In this document: positions 55,790-64,000 of the stretch, piece by piece | Numbering within the stretch: the first letter of the stretch is position 1 | How the letters are laid out: each line of letters begins with the position of its first letter | Notes under the pieces: model-generated | Databases searched by the model: none | Seen by the model: only the letters and a program-made list of their open reading frames with translations | Told to the model about the DNA's origin: nothing | Source: Mesorhabditis belari | Taxonomy: Eukaryota > Nematoda > Chromadorea > Rhabditida > Rhabditidae | NCBI GenBank assembly: GCA_958450365.1 | Contig: CAUEEP010000890.1 | Span: 514,501-578,500 of the forward strand | Direction: 5' to 3' | Length of the DNA stretch: 64,000 nucleotides | Position numbers and translations under genes: made by a program

Positions 55790-58221
55790 CTACAATCCAT
55801 AATTGTTCATGATCACCTGTCCACCCAGCCAAAGCCATTCCCTAGCCGTGTACAAGTTCTCTAAAGATCTCATCAATGAGCGCAACGCTTCTGTATTGCA
55901 TTGGGGGCATAAAGCGATCAAACGAGAGTACACGATTTCGGTGACATTTCGGCTATTTGCTGGATGAACGACGGTAATCGAGGATTGTGGAAATGCGGGG
56001 ATTGGGGGTTGGGAGAAATTGGGCAATTGCAATTTCGAGCTTAACGGGATAAAACGATGTTGGATTAGGGAGGAATTCGTCGTTTTACGATAGATCTCCG
56101 GGATTACGGTATTCGGGACTTTCGGATTAATGTAGCCTTTCAAATTTTGCGATCTTGGGAGGTTATTTTGTGGAATCTGCGCGCTATTGTAGTTTGGATC
56201 AATTTGGGGTCTTGGCTGAGAAATTTGATCTTTTGGGCTCTGTGGATTGGTGTACGGGATTACTGTAGTTAAATTCTGATTTCTATTCGACACTTGTGGA
56301 TTACTGTGGTCAACGAAGATTTGCGGGTTCAGCCTAGCCTGTAAATGAAGCTGGGTTCGGGGTAAATTAGAATGGATACGGTATGGGGATTGGACCTGGG
56401 AAAGATTTGGATTTGGGGCTTTAGGTTGGTCCGGGATTGCGGGAATGAAGGGAATTGGCGCTGTTTGGGAAAAGAATTTCCCTGGGAAGGGAAAAGCGCG
56501 GCGTAATTGGAGAAGAGTTTCCCAAAATGATGCGGATTGGTTTAGAGGTTGGGGGATTTGGGGAATGTTGATCGAATGAAGGACCCGACGAGTGGCACTC
56601 ACATCGGGTTGGGGGAAAGGACGACGAGGCGCTGACGGGGATTCGTAGGGAGAAGAGGAGGGTGCTGGGGGTTGGCGGTTGAACGACGGATAGCCACGGT
56701 AGGATTGATCAACCTGGAATCGAGGCTTTAAATCGAATTTTATTTCTTCACCCTTGACGGCGTACGGCGGGTTTTTCTAGCTGTTTTTAGCAGGCTTTCG
56801 GGTCGGCTACGTGGCGCAGTCAGGAGAGCGCTGGTCTACAGCCTGGTAGGATCCGGGTTCGACCCCGCGTATTGCTACTCGAACCTGATTTTTTCAATTC
56901 TGATTATTTTTGGTAGAACTACATTATATTTTGAGCCTTTTTATATAATTTGGATCAAATGTCAATTGTTTTGGATCAAAGACGGCTGAAAAAAAGCCGA
57001 ACAGACAGACGGATGGATGAACGAACAGACACTGCTCTTTTATATATAATAAACTAGATTTTGTTTATTTTTTCGAATGTCGACTCAAAGCGCTTTAAAG
57101 TATGACTTGTTTACCGTAACCAAGCCTAGATCTCTTGATGGGTTAAGCTTTAATCCAAAAGCTGCAGGATTGATTAAAAAAATTGAACTCCGATAGGCAC
57201 TTTAAAGGCACTTTAAGCTCAATTACCGTAACCAGTAACTCAGCTGATGTTCAGTTCCAGCTACCGTAACCCGGCCTAGATCTCTATGATCTCGATTTTC
57301 TAGTATTTTTCTAGTTCCCATCATGATACTAATTGATGTTACTGTTGTCTTTAAAACCAAGGAGCTGAGCTCCCTGAGCTATACGGGCTTAGCCGAGTGA
57401 TGCTTTAAAGTGCTCTATTTCTATTCTATTGCAGCAATCCAGGGCTAGATTCAGGCCATTTACCGTAACCCGTAATCCAGTCCTAGTCCAGCTACCGTAA
57501 CCGGGCTTAATTCTCAATGGTCTGCTTCAAAGTACGCTTCGAAGTATGGTCTGCTTTGCTACCGTAACCCGTAACCCGTAATCCAGTTAGCGTCCAAAGG
57601 CCAGCTAGAGCCCCAACTACCGTATCCCTGGCTTCTTATAGATACAGTAATCCTACTGCTGATGTTACAGTAATTTTTGGGAACATTTGCACATCTAGTT
57701 AACCGTAATCTTTACGACTACTTGGTTCACGGTAACACCGACAAATTTCCATAGGTTACGGTATCTCAGTCACACTGTAAAGTCTATATTCTTTATTCTG
57801 TTTCAAGTGCGATTCTAAATCTGTAAGCCAAACGATTTCCACTGCAAACCTGTTGATTCGTTTGTGGTTGTCGATCGTATCCATACGCGGGCGAGTGTTG
57901 CTGTTTCGGTGGCATGTGATACCAAGCCGGGAAAGCGTTTTCTGAGCCTAAAATCTCGATAGCCAATGTCGACAATGGCACCCAAGAGACCCAGAGAAAT
58001 GACAGAGCAAAAGTGGATAGGTGAAAAAAATCATAAACAATTTCTGGGTCTCTACCTGAAATCTCGTAGATACCTGGGTTCGCGGTCACTTGAGCGATCG
58101 GACGCGGCTGCAGGAATTCGCCCCATTTGCGATCGCCCTGCTGACCGAGTGAAAAGCCCACGATGGAGAGGAAAAGGATCAATGCGGTGCTGAAAAGATT
58201 GTGTTCTTTGTGTGGTCTCAT
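55790..58221 (-). CDS. Secreted Pro/Gln/Asn-rich protein
   Basis: Exons 58221-58056, 57947-57850 and 56713-55790 (phases 1 and 0 agree) give up to 395 residues. The N-terminus MRPHKEHNLFSTALILFLSI then VGFSLGQ is a signal peptide. The mature part is low complexity, with YGYDRQPQTNQQ, QPPAPSSSPYESPSAPRRPF, QARLNPQIFVDHSNPQVSN and QISQPRPQIDPNYNSAQIPQ. It ends in a more structured C-terminus with two Cys (ALCPQCNTEALRSLMRSLEN, REWLWLGGQVIMNNYGL). Possible internal introns (donor near 56602, acceptor near 56338) would keep the frame or trim the middle. No family is recognised. A SINE-like unit sits in its 1.1-kb second intron. Confidence 0.68.
56808..57062 (+). mobile_element. tRNA-headed SINE-like element
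   Basis: The head has a pol III A box (TGGCGCAGTCAGGAGAGCG) and B box (GGGTTCGACCCCG) with a 4-bp T-arm stem. The acceptor and anticodon stems are poor, so it is not a tRNA gene. The body ends with ACAGACAGACGGATGGATGA and then TTTTATATATAATAAA, like the tail shared between SINEs and their partner LINEs. It is antisense within an intron of the secreted-protein gene. Confidence 0.65.
57100..57770. repeat. Dispersed TACCGTAACC motif cluster
   Basis: CTACCGTAACCCG, TTACCGTAACC and TTACGGTA recur about 15 times in 650 bp, separated by unrelated sequence such as CCTAGATCTCT. The core TACCGTA is also the end of the TIR elements at 13933, 49445 and 61632. It is intronic. Confidence 0.75.
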
Positions 58222-58600
58222 AAACGTGCGCCTTCTGGCACACTTCTGGCTAGACTAGCAAAACATGTTCTTTGTGTGTTCTCATAAACGCATGCCTTCT
58301 AGCACACAAAGCTCGGGTAAGTAGCAGGTAAGATCGGGAAAACACGTTCTTGACAGAACACTTTGTGCGTTCTCGTAAACGCGCACCTTCTGGCACACAA
58401 AGCTTGGGTAACTAACACGTAAGACTGGGAAAACAGGTTCTTGACAGAACACTTTGTTCGTTCTTTGTGTGTTCTCATAAACGCACGCCTTCTAGCACAC
58501 AAAGCCTGGGTAACTAACAGGTAAGACCGGGAAAAAATTGACAGAACCCTTTGTGCGTTCTTTGTGTGTTCTCGTAAACGCGCATCTTCTGGCACATGAG
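58222..58600. repeat. About 90-bp tandem repeats upstream of the secreted-protein gene
   Basis: Four degenerate units contain TTTGTGTGTTCTCATAAACG, CGCCTTCTAGCACACAAAG, GGGTAACTAACAGGTAAGA and TTGACAGAACACTTTG. The first unit runs into the start codon region of the gene at 58221, so its 5' region was probably captured by the array. Confidence 0.85.
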
Positions 58601-60160
58601 ACTTAGGCTACCCAAGACCCAAAGGCTTCTCTCTACCCGGTGCCATGTGCCAGACGCCACTTTTTCTAAAGAACGACATGGAAAGTACGCACAAAAGGGT
58701 GGCCTACAGGTAAACGCGCCCTTTCTGGCACACTCACTTATCTAGTAACGTCTAAAAATTGGATTCATTGCACCAGAAAGGCACACTTTATTTTTCGCTC
58801 GATAAAACTTCTGTTTACTCAAAAAAAACGGGTAAAGATCGAAGAAATTGTCAAAAACGATGAGCAAACAAGCCAAAAAAAAATGTTGCGATTTTTGAGG
58901 ACAATACTCGGGAATTCTTGGTGAACACAAAAGATCAAAAGATCTTTTTCTTTGATTCAATCAAAAAATTTGATCTTTCTCACATTTCCCAAATTCTTGA
59001 ATGCTCTTAAAGTGTCACAGAAAAAAACCTTCAATTTTCCGTTTTCCTTCATTTTCGGGGACTTGAAAGACGACCAAAACGTGCTGTCTTTGAGAGCATT
59101 TCTTTGGACAAATCAGAGGAAAGAAAGTTTTTTTCTGAGAAAACAAAAGAGACCCGATTTGTCCTATCGAAAGCTTTTGAAGTCTTTTTAAGTCTCGAAT
59201 TGTTCTATGATCGATTTTGATAGGGAAAGAGTCAAGAAATTGATGTGTTTACAGGTTTTTAGGTGTTCCATGAACAAAAAGTGAACACAAGATAGCTCCA
59301 GAAAAGATAAAGGTTAGAAATTTTGGCTTTAGCAGCTGGAAAAGCAGAACATTTTGGCTTTAGCAGCTAGAAAAGCAGATAAAACAGCTTTTTCCACTCG
59401 TTTCCCTTTCGTTTCGATCAGAATTATTTGAAATTTAAGCACAGACAGCTCATAATGTGTTTTGAATGATTTTGGGTTAAAAAATTCCTTTTACAGATCG
59501 ATTATGAAAGCCAGGACGACGATAGATTTGATTCCTTTTCTCTACAGATTTGGCTTCGTTTCTATACAGATTTGGTTCCTTTTCTCTACAGATTTGGCTT
59601 CGTTTCTATACAGATTTGATTCCTTTTCTACACAGATTGGTTCCTTTTCTCTAAAAAAACAGATTTAGTTTCTTTTCTCTACAGATTTGACTCCTTTTCT
59701 CTACCGTTTTTGTTCCTTTTCTGTACAGACTTGATTCAATTCAATTCAATATTTATTTATCGTTCAATACTTATCGATACCAATCGATCAATAGATTTAA
59801 AGCTCATTTCATAGAGTCTAACCTTAAAAAAGGGAATTTCCTATCAAAGACTATACTTTAACAAGTTTCATTTAAGTTAAGTTTGCTTTTCTTTCGAATA
59901 AATAGCATTTCGAGTTGTTTTTTTGGTTAAAACTATCTAAAAACTGTTTAAAAACTGTTTAAAAGCCTTCTAAAAGCTGTCTTATCACAAATTTATGTTC
60001 AAGTTTTTCTTAAAAGCATTTCTATTGCTTAAAAGCAACTCAAATCTGTTTTCAATGTTTTTAAGGTTCTTTAGATTTAAAACTAATAAAATAATAAAGC
60101 ATTTTTTATCATTAAACAACAATAACTAAGTCTGAAACTGAATTTAGTGATTGATTTCCA
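58601..60160. other. Intergenic, no gene seen; ACAGATTTG(A/G)TTCCTTTTCT repeat at 59510-59730
   Basis: About nine degenerate copies of a roughly 20-bp unit (CTACAGATTTGGCTTCGTTT, CTACAGATTTGATTCCTTTT) are the only notable structure. A related unit occurs at 13270-13340 in inverse orientation. Confidence 0.7.
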
Positions 60161-60310
60161 ATCGGATCCAAATCCGCATCTCTACGCAAGCATACAAAGA
60201 ACGAAAAGAGGACTACACGACACTCCAATAGACACCGTCATAGTACTGTCGCGTAGTCGTCTTTTCGTTCTTTGTATGCTTGCGTAGAGATGCGGATCCG
60301 GATCCGTGTA
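60160..60310. mobile_element. Small fold-back element (arms about 60 bp)
   Basis: CCGCATCTCTACGCAAGCAT, ACAAAGAACGAAAAGA.GACTAC is mirrored at 60245-60305. The spacer ends GTACTGTCGCGTAGTC, the core motif of the 49445/61632 family. Confidence 0.85.
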
Positions 60311-60534
60311 TCCCTGGTTTCAATAAGAAACTGAGGAAACGGTAAATGCATGTTTGTCACAACAAGTCAATGATCTTTTTTTTTCATAAATCAATTTTGA
60401 AAGCCCTAAACATCTTTAATCTTTAAACTATCTTTAATCTTTAATCTTTAATCTTTAATCCCAATCTTTAAACTCAAAAGTCCCAAATATTGAATCTATA
60501 GCCCTAACCTGTGAAGTTCTAACTTGAAAAATGG

Positions 60535-60800
60535 AATAGTAATCTGATACTAGACTCAATCCGATACTAGACTCAATCTGATACTAGACTCAAATCTAAT
60601 CCTAGACTCAATCTGATCCTAGACTCAAATCCGATACTAGACTCAAATCTGATCCAAGACTCAATCTGATACTAGACTCAATCTATTCCTAGACTCAATC
60701 TAATCCTAGACTCAATCTGATACTAGACTCAATCTGATCCTAGACTCAATCTAATCCTAGACTCAAATCTAATCCCAGACTCAAATCCAATACAAATCTG
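60535..60800. repeat. 17-bp minisatellite ATCTGATACTAGACTCA (about 14 copies)
   Basis: Head-to-tail units alternate GATACTAGACTCA and GATCCTAGACTCA. An ATCTTTAATCTTTA run lies just upstream at 60418-60470. Confidence 0.95.
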
Positions 60801-61214
60801 ATCTGATCTGTACTTTGTGCTGAATCGTATTATCATAAATTCATGAAAGCTTTATTGAAGCTTTGTCTACTTTATTGAAGAGTTGACTCATCTCTTTCAA
60901 CCATTATTCAAAGCATCTCATTTTTGGAATGGAAACTTTTAAGTTTAAAGGTTGTTTATCGGTTTATAGAAAGGATTCTTTGAGAAAGCATTGAATTACA
61001 GAGTTTTATCTTTTAAGGCTTTGGTTTCAATTAGAAAATGGTAATCTATAACCGTAATCTAATTGAAAACTAATTAAAACGTAATAGATTATCGTTTTCA
61101 ATTAGAAAACTGTAATCTAGTAATCTATTACGTCATCTATATAAACTCTTTCAATTTCCGAAAGTTTTCCCTTTTCCTTGAGTATGCAAATGTTTGTGGA
61201 GAGATATTGATTGA

Positions 61215-61392
61215 AAGAAAGGAAAAAAAGAGAGAATGAAATGGGTAGGAGGAGAAGAAGAAGAAGAGAAAGAGGAAGAAGAAGAGAAAGAGGAAGAGGA
61301 GAGGAGAAGAAGAGGAAGAGGAAGAAGAGGAAGAAGAGGAAGAAGATAAAGAAGAAGAAGAAGGAGAGGAAGAGAAAGAAGAAGATGAGTGG
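61215..61392. repeat. Polypurine GAA/GGA tract
   Basis: Purine-only run of about 170 bp on the plus strand; Lys/Arg/Glu- or Ser/Leu-rich ORFs in all frames are composition artefacts. Confidence 0.95.
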
Positions 61393-61631
61393 AAAGAGAG
61401 AAACACTCGAACTCCGATCGAGCCATCTTTGGGATTTCAGATTGGATTCGATCTATAGTATCAGTGAAGAAAGTAAAGAAGAAAGAGATTCTAAGGGGAA
61501 ATCCTAAGGGAAATCCTAAGGGGAAATTGCTAAATTAATCAAGAGTCTCACTTAAATTGAGACTTAAATTTAAAGTTTTCTTTTTGCATCATTTTAGTAT
61601 TAGTGAAAATTAAAAAATCGACATTTATACC

Positions 61632-61896
61632 TACCGTAAATACTGTAATAGTACCCCATCCCCATAATGACGTTGCGGAGCGTTGCGTAGTCTAGCTTTG
61701 AACGAGTGTTTCTCGACACTGTTTTATGCTACAATGCGCGTTTCGGTATCAAAAAATAGCCCTGATTTTCAGCTATTTTTTGATACCAAAGACGCATTTT
61801 TTGAAAGTACGGGCGCTTTGAAAAACAATGAAATACTAAAAAACTTTTGCGACTACGCGACTGTACGAGGGGCGTACTATTACAGTATTTACGGTA
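61632..61896. mobile_element. TIR element (TACCGTAAATACTGTAATAG ends)
   Basis: 265 bp with exact terminal repeats TACCGTAAATACTGTAATAG / CTATTACAGTATTTACGGTA. Subterminal CGTTGCGTAGTC and GACTACGCGACTGTACG lie at each side, with a central hairpin around ATCAAAAAATAGC and GCTATTTTTTGAT. Best-preserved member of the family. Confidence 0.9.
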
Positions 61897-62039
61897 GAAT
61901 CTTAACGTTTATATACTTTAATAGAAAATCGTACAATTGTTTAGTCTAATTTCTTTTTAGAAAATCATTTTTTTCTCAGCCTCTAGATTTCTTTTTCAAA
62001 CTTTTGATATCAAAAAAATACGAAGAAACTAAGAAACAA

Positions 62040-62130
62040 AATACTAGAATACAAGTGTAAACTGTAGCTTAAAGTAGCGTGGAGAATTGGACATTTAAAG
62101 TTAGACTACGCGATTGTACGCTCGTCTTCG
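62040..62130. mobile_element. Partial copy of the GTCGCGTAGTC element
   Basis: CTGTAGCTTAAAGTAGCGTG, AAAGTTAGACTACGCGATTG and TACGCTCGTC match the right part of the element family seen at 49445-49804; the left part is diffuse upstream (TTTTTAGAAAATC at 61955). Confidence 0.6.
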
Positions 62131-62404
62131 TCGTAATCTTAGCTACAGTAGCTTTGTCAAGAAAGAAAGAAAACGATAAAATCACCTGTGCATGATCGTC
62201 GATCCGTGGACCCGTATCGGAAAAATGAGATGAGAAAGCGTCGGGAATAGATGAGGGAAAAACTCAAGGATGGATGGAGGGGAAAGGTCTGTAATTTGGG
62301 GGACTCCTTTCTGAAGTTTCTCCTTATTGTGTCTCTGATGGGGCGGCGGGACACCCGGTTTGAGGGTCCCTTTTGTATCAAGGGAAAGCCTGGGGGCAGT
62401 CAAG

Positions 62405-62515
62405 AAATGAAGAAAAGAAGAAAAGAAAGAAGAAAAGAAGAAAAGAAGAAAAGAAAGAAGAAAAGAAAGAAGAAAAGAAGAAAAGAAGAAAAGAAGAAAA
62501 GAAAAGAAGAAAGGA
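62405..62515. repeat. AAGAAGAAAAG polypurine tract
   Basis: Purine-only array; the flanking ORFs that span it are not supported. Confidence 0.95.
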
Positions 62516-62734
62516 TCCACCGATCCGATCGGGATGACACCTCAATGGGAAAAGGAATTGAAGTGAAATCGGAGAAAAGATTTCAATTGTTCTGGCTAAA
62601 TTTGGATTAATTGATGTTCGATGAAGAGAATAATTCTATTATTCTCTTCATCGAACAGCTGTAGCTGAGGATTTGTCGATTCAGAGACTTTGCCTAGAAT
62701 TGTTGAATAGTCTGATTAATCTTTGAATCCGTTC

Positions 62735-62850
62735 GATCAATGACAATGATCAATGACAATGATCAATGACAATGATCAATGACAATGATCAAGACAATGA
62801 TCAACGACAATGATCAATGACAATGATCAATAACAATAATCAATGACTCT
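62735..62850. repeat. 13-bp minisatellite TGATCAATGACAA (about 8 copies)
   Basis: Regular head-to-tail array in the gene-free right end. Confidence 0.9.
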
Positions 62851-63039
62851 ACAAATCTTTAAACAATCTTTTCAATGTTTGTTAAAAGTCAAAAGTTAAT
62901 CTTTATCTAACTTTACATGCTCTTTGTACAGCTATAGCTATACAGGATACTCATTTCCAAGCTACTTACTGTTTAAAGACACTTTAAAACACCTAAAAAT
63001 TGATTTTAGTGCTACCTAAAGCTTTTGTTTTGACAGCGA

Positions 63040-63118
63040 TGCGATTCAAACCAACGTCCATTCGAGCAAAGGACGAGCACACTATCCACAACACTATTTG
63101 GTCACTGCTCGAGAGAAA
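63040..63118 (+). other. Possible isolated exon (start MRFKPTSIRAKDEHTIHN)
   Basis: An acceptor-like TTTTGACAG is followed by CG and an ATG opening 27 codons that end at a donor-like AAA|GTAATTC. The codon use looks coding, but no partner exon was found in the remaining 900 bp, so the call is weak. If real, the gene continues beyond the window. Confidence 0.3.
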
Positions 63119-63229
63119 GTAATTCGGCATCATACCATAGCTAAGTCCATAGCATGAGGCGAGGCCGTTTTTCCAAAATATAGCCAAACTTCTAAAGATT
63201 TTTCTCGAAAACTGGATGCTATGGAGTAG

Positions 63230-63355
63230 AACTGAAAAGCTTACTCCATAGCATCCAGCTTACTCCATAGGATCCAGCTTACTCCATAGGATCCAGCTTA
63301 CTCCATAGCATTCAGCTTACTCCATAGCATCCAACTTACTCCATAGCTAAGCCTT
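63230..63355. repeat. 19-bp minisatellite CTTACTCCATAGCATCCAG (about 6 copies)
   Basis: Well-preserved tandem units with GATCC/CATCC variation. Confidence 0.9.
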
Positions 63356-64000
63356 AGAATTCCAAGCTGACTTTTCTGCATCTCATAAATCCTAGTCAAA
63401 GCCAGACTAACAATAAGAATCAGATTCCACAAGTCAGCTCTGATTCCAATCTTTGGTACAGACTATTCTCTAGTGGCGTCAGATGTTTATACTGATAAGC
63501 CTACCCGTTCTATCAGATTTCAAATCAATTTTTACAGTAGTTCATCTCCTAACATCTCTACAACTGAAATCCCTCAGAAATCCGTGAACTTTCCCCACCA
63601 ATTCCTTTCTCAATTTGCAACCAAATCATCTCTCCTCTCCAAAAACGTATTCTCGACTTCGTGTGTCGACTGTCCCCCAATTTTTTTCTTCTTTTCAATC
63701 AAAAGGAGTGTCCAAATTGTCGCCTCTTTTCCTTTCCCATATTTGGATGAGATGTAGCAAAAAAATCGTTCGGAGACCCATTGAAAGAAAAAAAAAAGAA
63801 AGAAAAGAAATGGTCTCCAGAGGTGTCACTTTTTCGTTCTTTTCCCTTTCAACACTGTTTGCTTTTCCCTTTTCTTTTCACTAAGATGCCGCCTGTCAAA
63901 ACCAACCGATTGTTCTTCTTTTGAACCGAAAACACAGCCATGATCTTTTTTTGTTTAAAAATCCATCATTTAAATCAAATTTTTGCTTCAAAAGTTCAAC

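Noticed and set aside
56808..56890. Functional tRNA gene
   Set aside because: A and B boxes are present, but acceptor and anticodon stems do not pair properly; a SINE head fits better. The same applies to 10905-10985 and 12140-12232.
61137..61507. Ser/Leu- and Lys/Arg-rich ORFs on both strands
   Set aside because: They are translations of the polypurine tract; every frame is open because of composition.
62157..62520. Overlapping ORFs with a possible donor (CACAG|GTGATT) at about 62186 on the minus strand
   Set aside because: Codon-like sequence is present, but none of the frames has a start, acceptor or partner exon, and part of the region is polypurine.

Overview
This window is nuclear DNA from a nematode. 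The genes are built from many small exons separated by short introns (35-60 nt is common) with GT...TTTTAG or TTTCAG ends. Several start codons lie directly behind a TTTCAG/TTTAG acceptor, as expected for spliced-leader trans-splicing. The proteins match animal families, and one gene has the nematode-type WSC domain plus xylosyltransferase layout. The DNA is AT-rich and packed with fold-back elements, mariner-type MITEs, transposase fragments and minisatellites. I cannot name the species. All exon models were read by eye from splice sites, phase continuity and family knowledge; no search was run, and single-base coordinate errors are possible.

Layout. 1-2660: repeats, with a duplicated unit interrupted by a mariner-like MITE. 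2664-12545 (minus): a single-pass membrane protein with PPxY motifs; its roughly 6-kb intron holds dead transposases, minisatellites and tRNA-like pieces. 12546-17286: gene-poor, with inverted-repeat elements. 17287-18340 (plus): a small mucin-like type I membrane protein. 18879-26684 (minus): three genes in head-to-tail order, a TTLL5-type tubulin ligase, an OTUD6B-type deubiquitinase and RMI1, with spacing and signals like a nematode operon. 26704-27823 (plus): a divergent, unrecognised membrane protein with repeated exons. 28551-37985 (minus): the FERRY3/C12orf4 orthologue, whose introns carry four fold-back or MITE insertions and a complete nested plus-strand gene (34208-35117). 38720-39910 (plus): a C19orf12-family protein. 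40986-44551 (plus): peptide O-xylosyltransferase (sqv-6 type). 45266-46328 (plus): 2-aminoethanethiol dioxygenase (ADO). 46742-50555 (minus): an unrecognised gene, partly resolved. 50556-53010: two large palindromic elements. 53014-53730 (minus): a Thr/Pro-rich ORF. 55790-58221 (minus): a secreted Pro/Gln/Asn-rich protein with a tRNA-headed SINE-like unit in its intron. 58222-64000: minisatellites, polypurine tracts and small inverted-repeat elements, with no secure gene.

Functionally these are mostly unrelated housekeeping and cell-surface genes. The only grouping with co-expression evidence is TTLL5-OTUD6B-RMI1. No CRISPR array, integron, phage or other prokaryotic system is present. The most unusual content is structural: a dense set of inverted-repeat element families, some carrying pol III-type box motifs, inside the introns of conserved genes.
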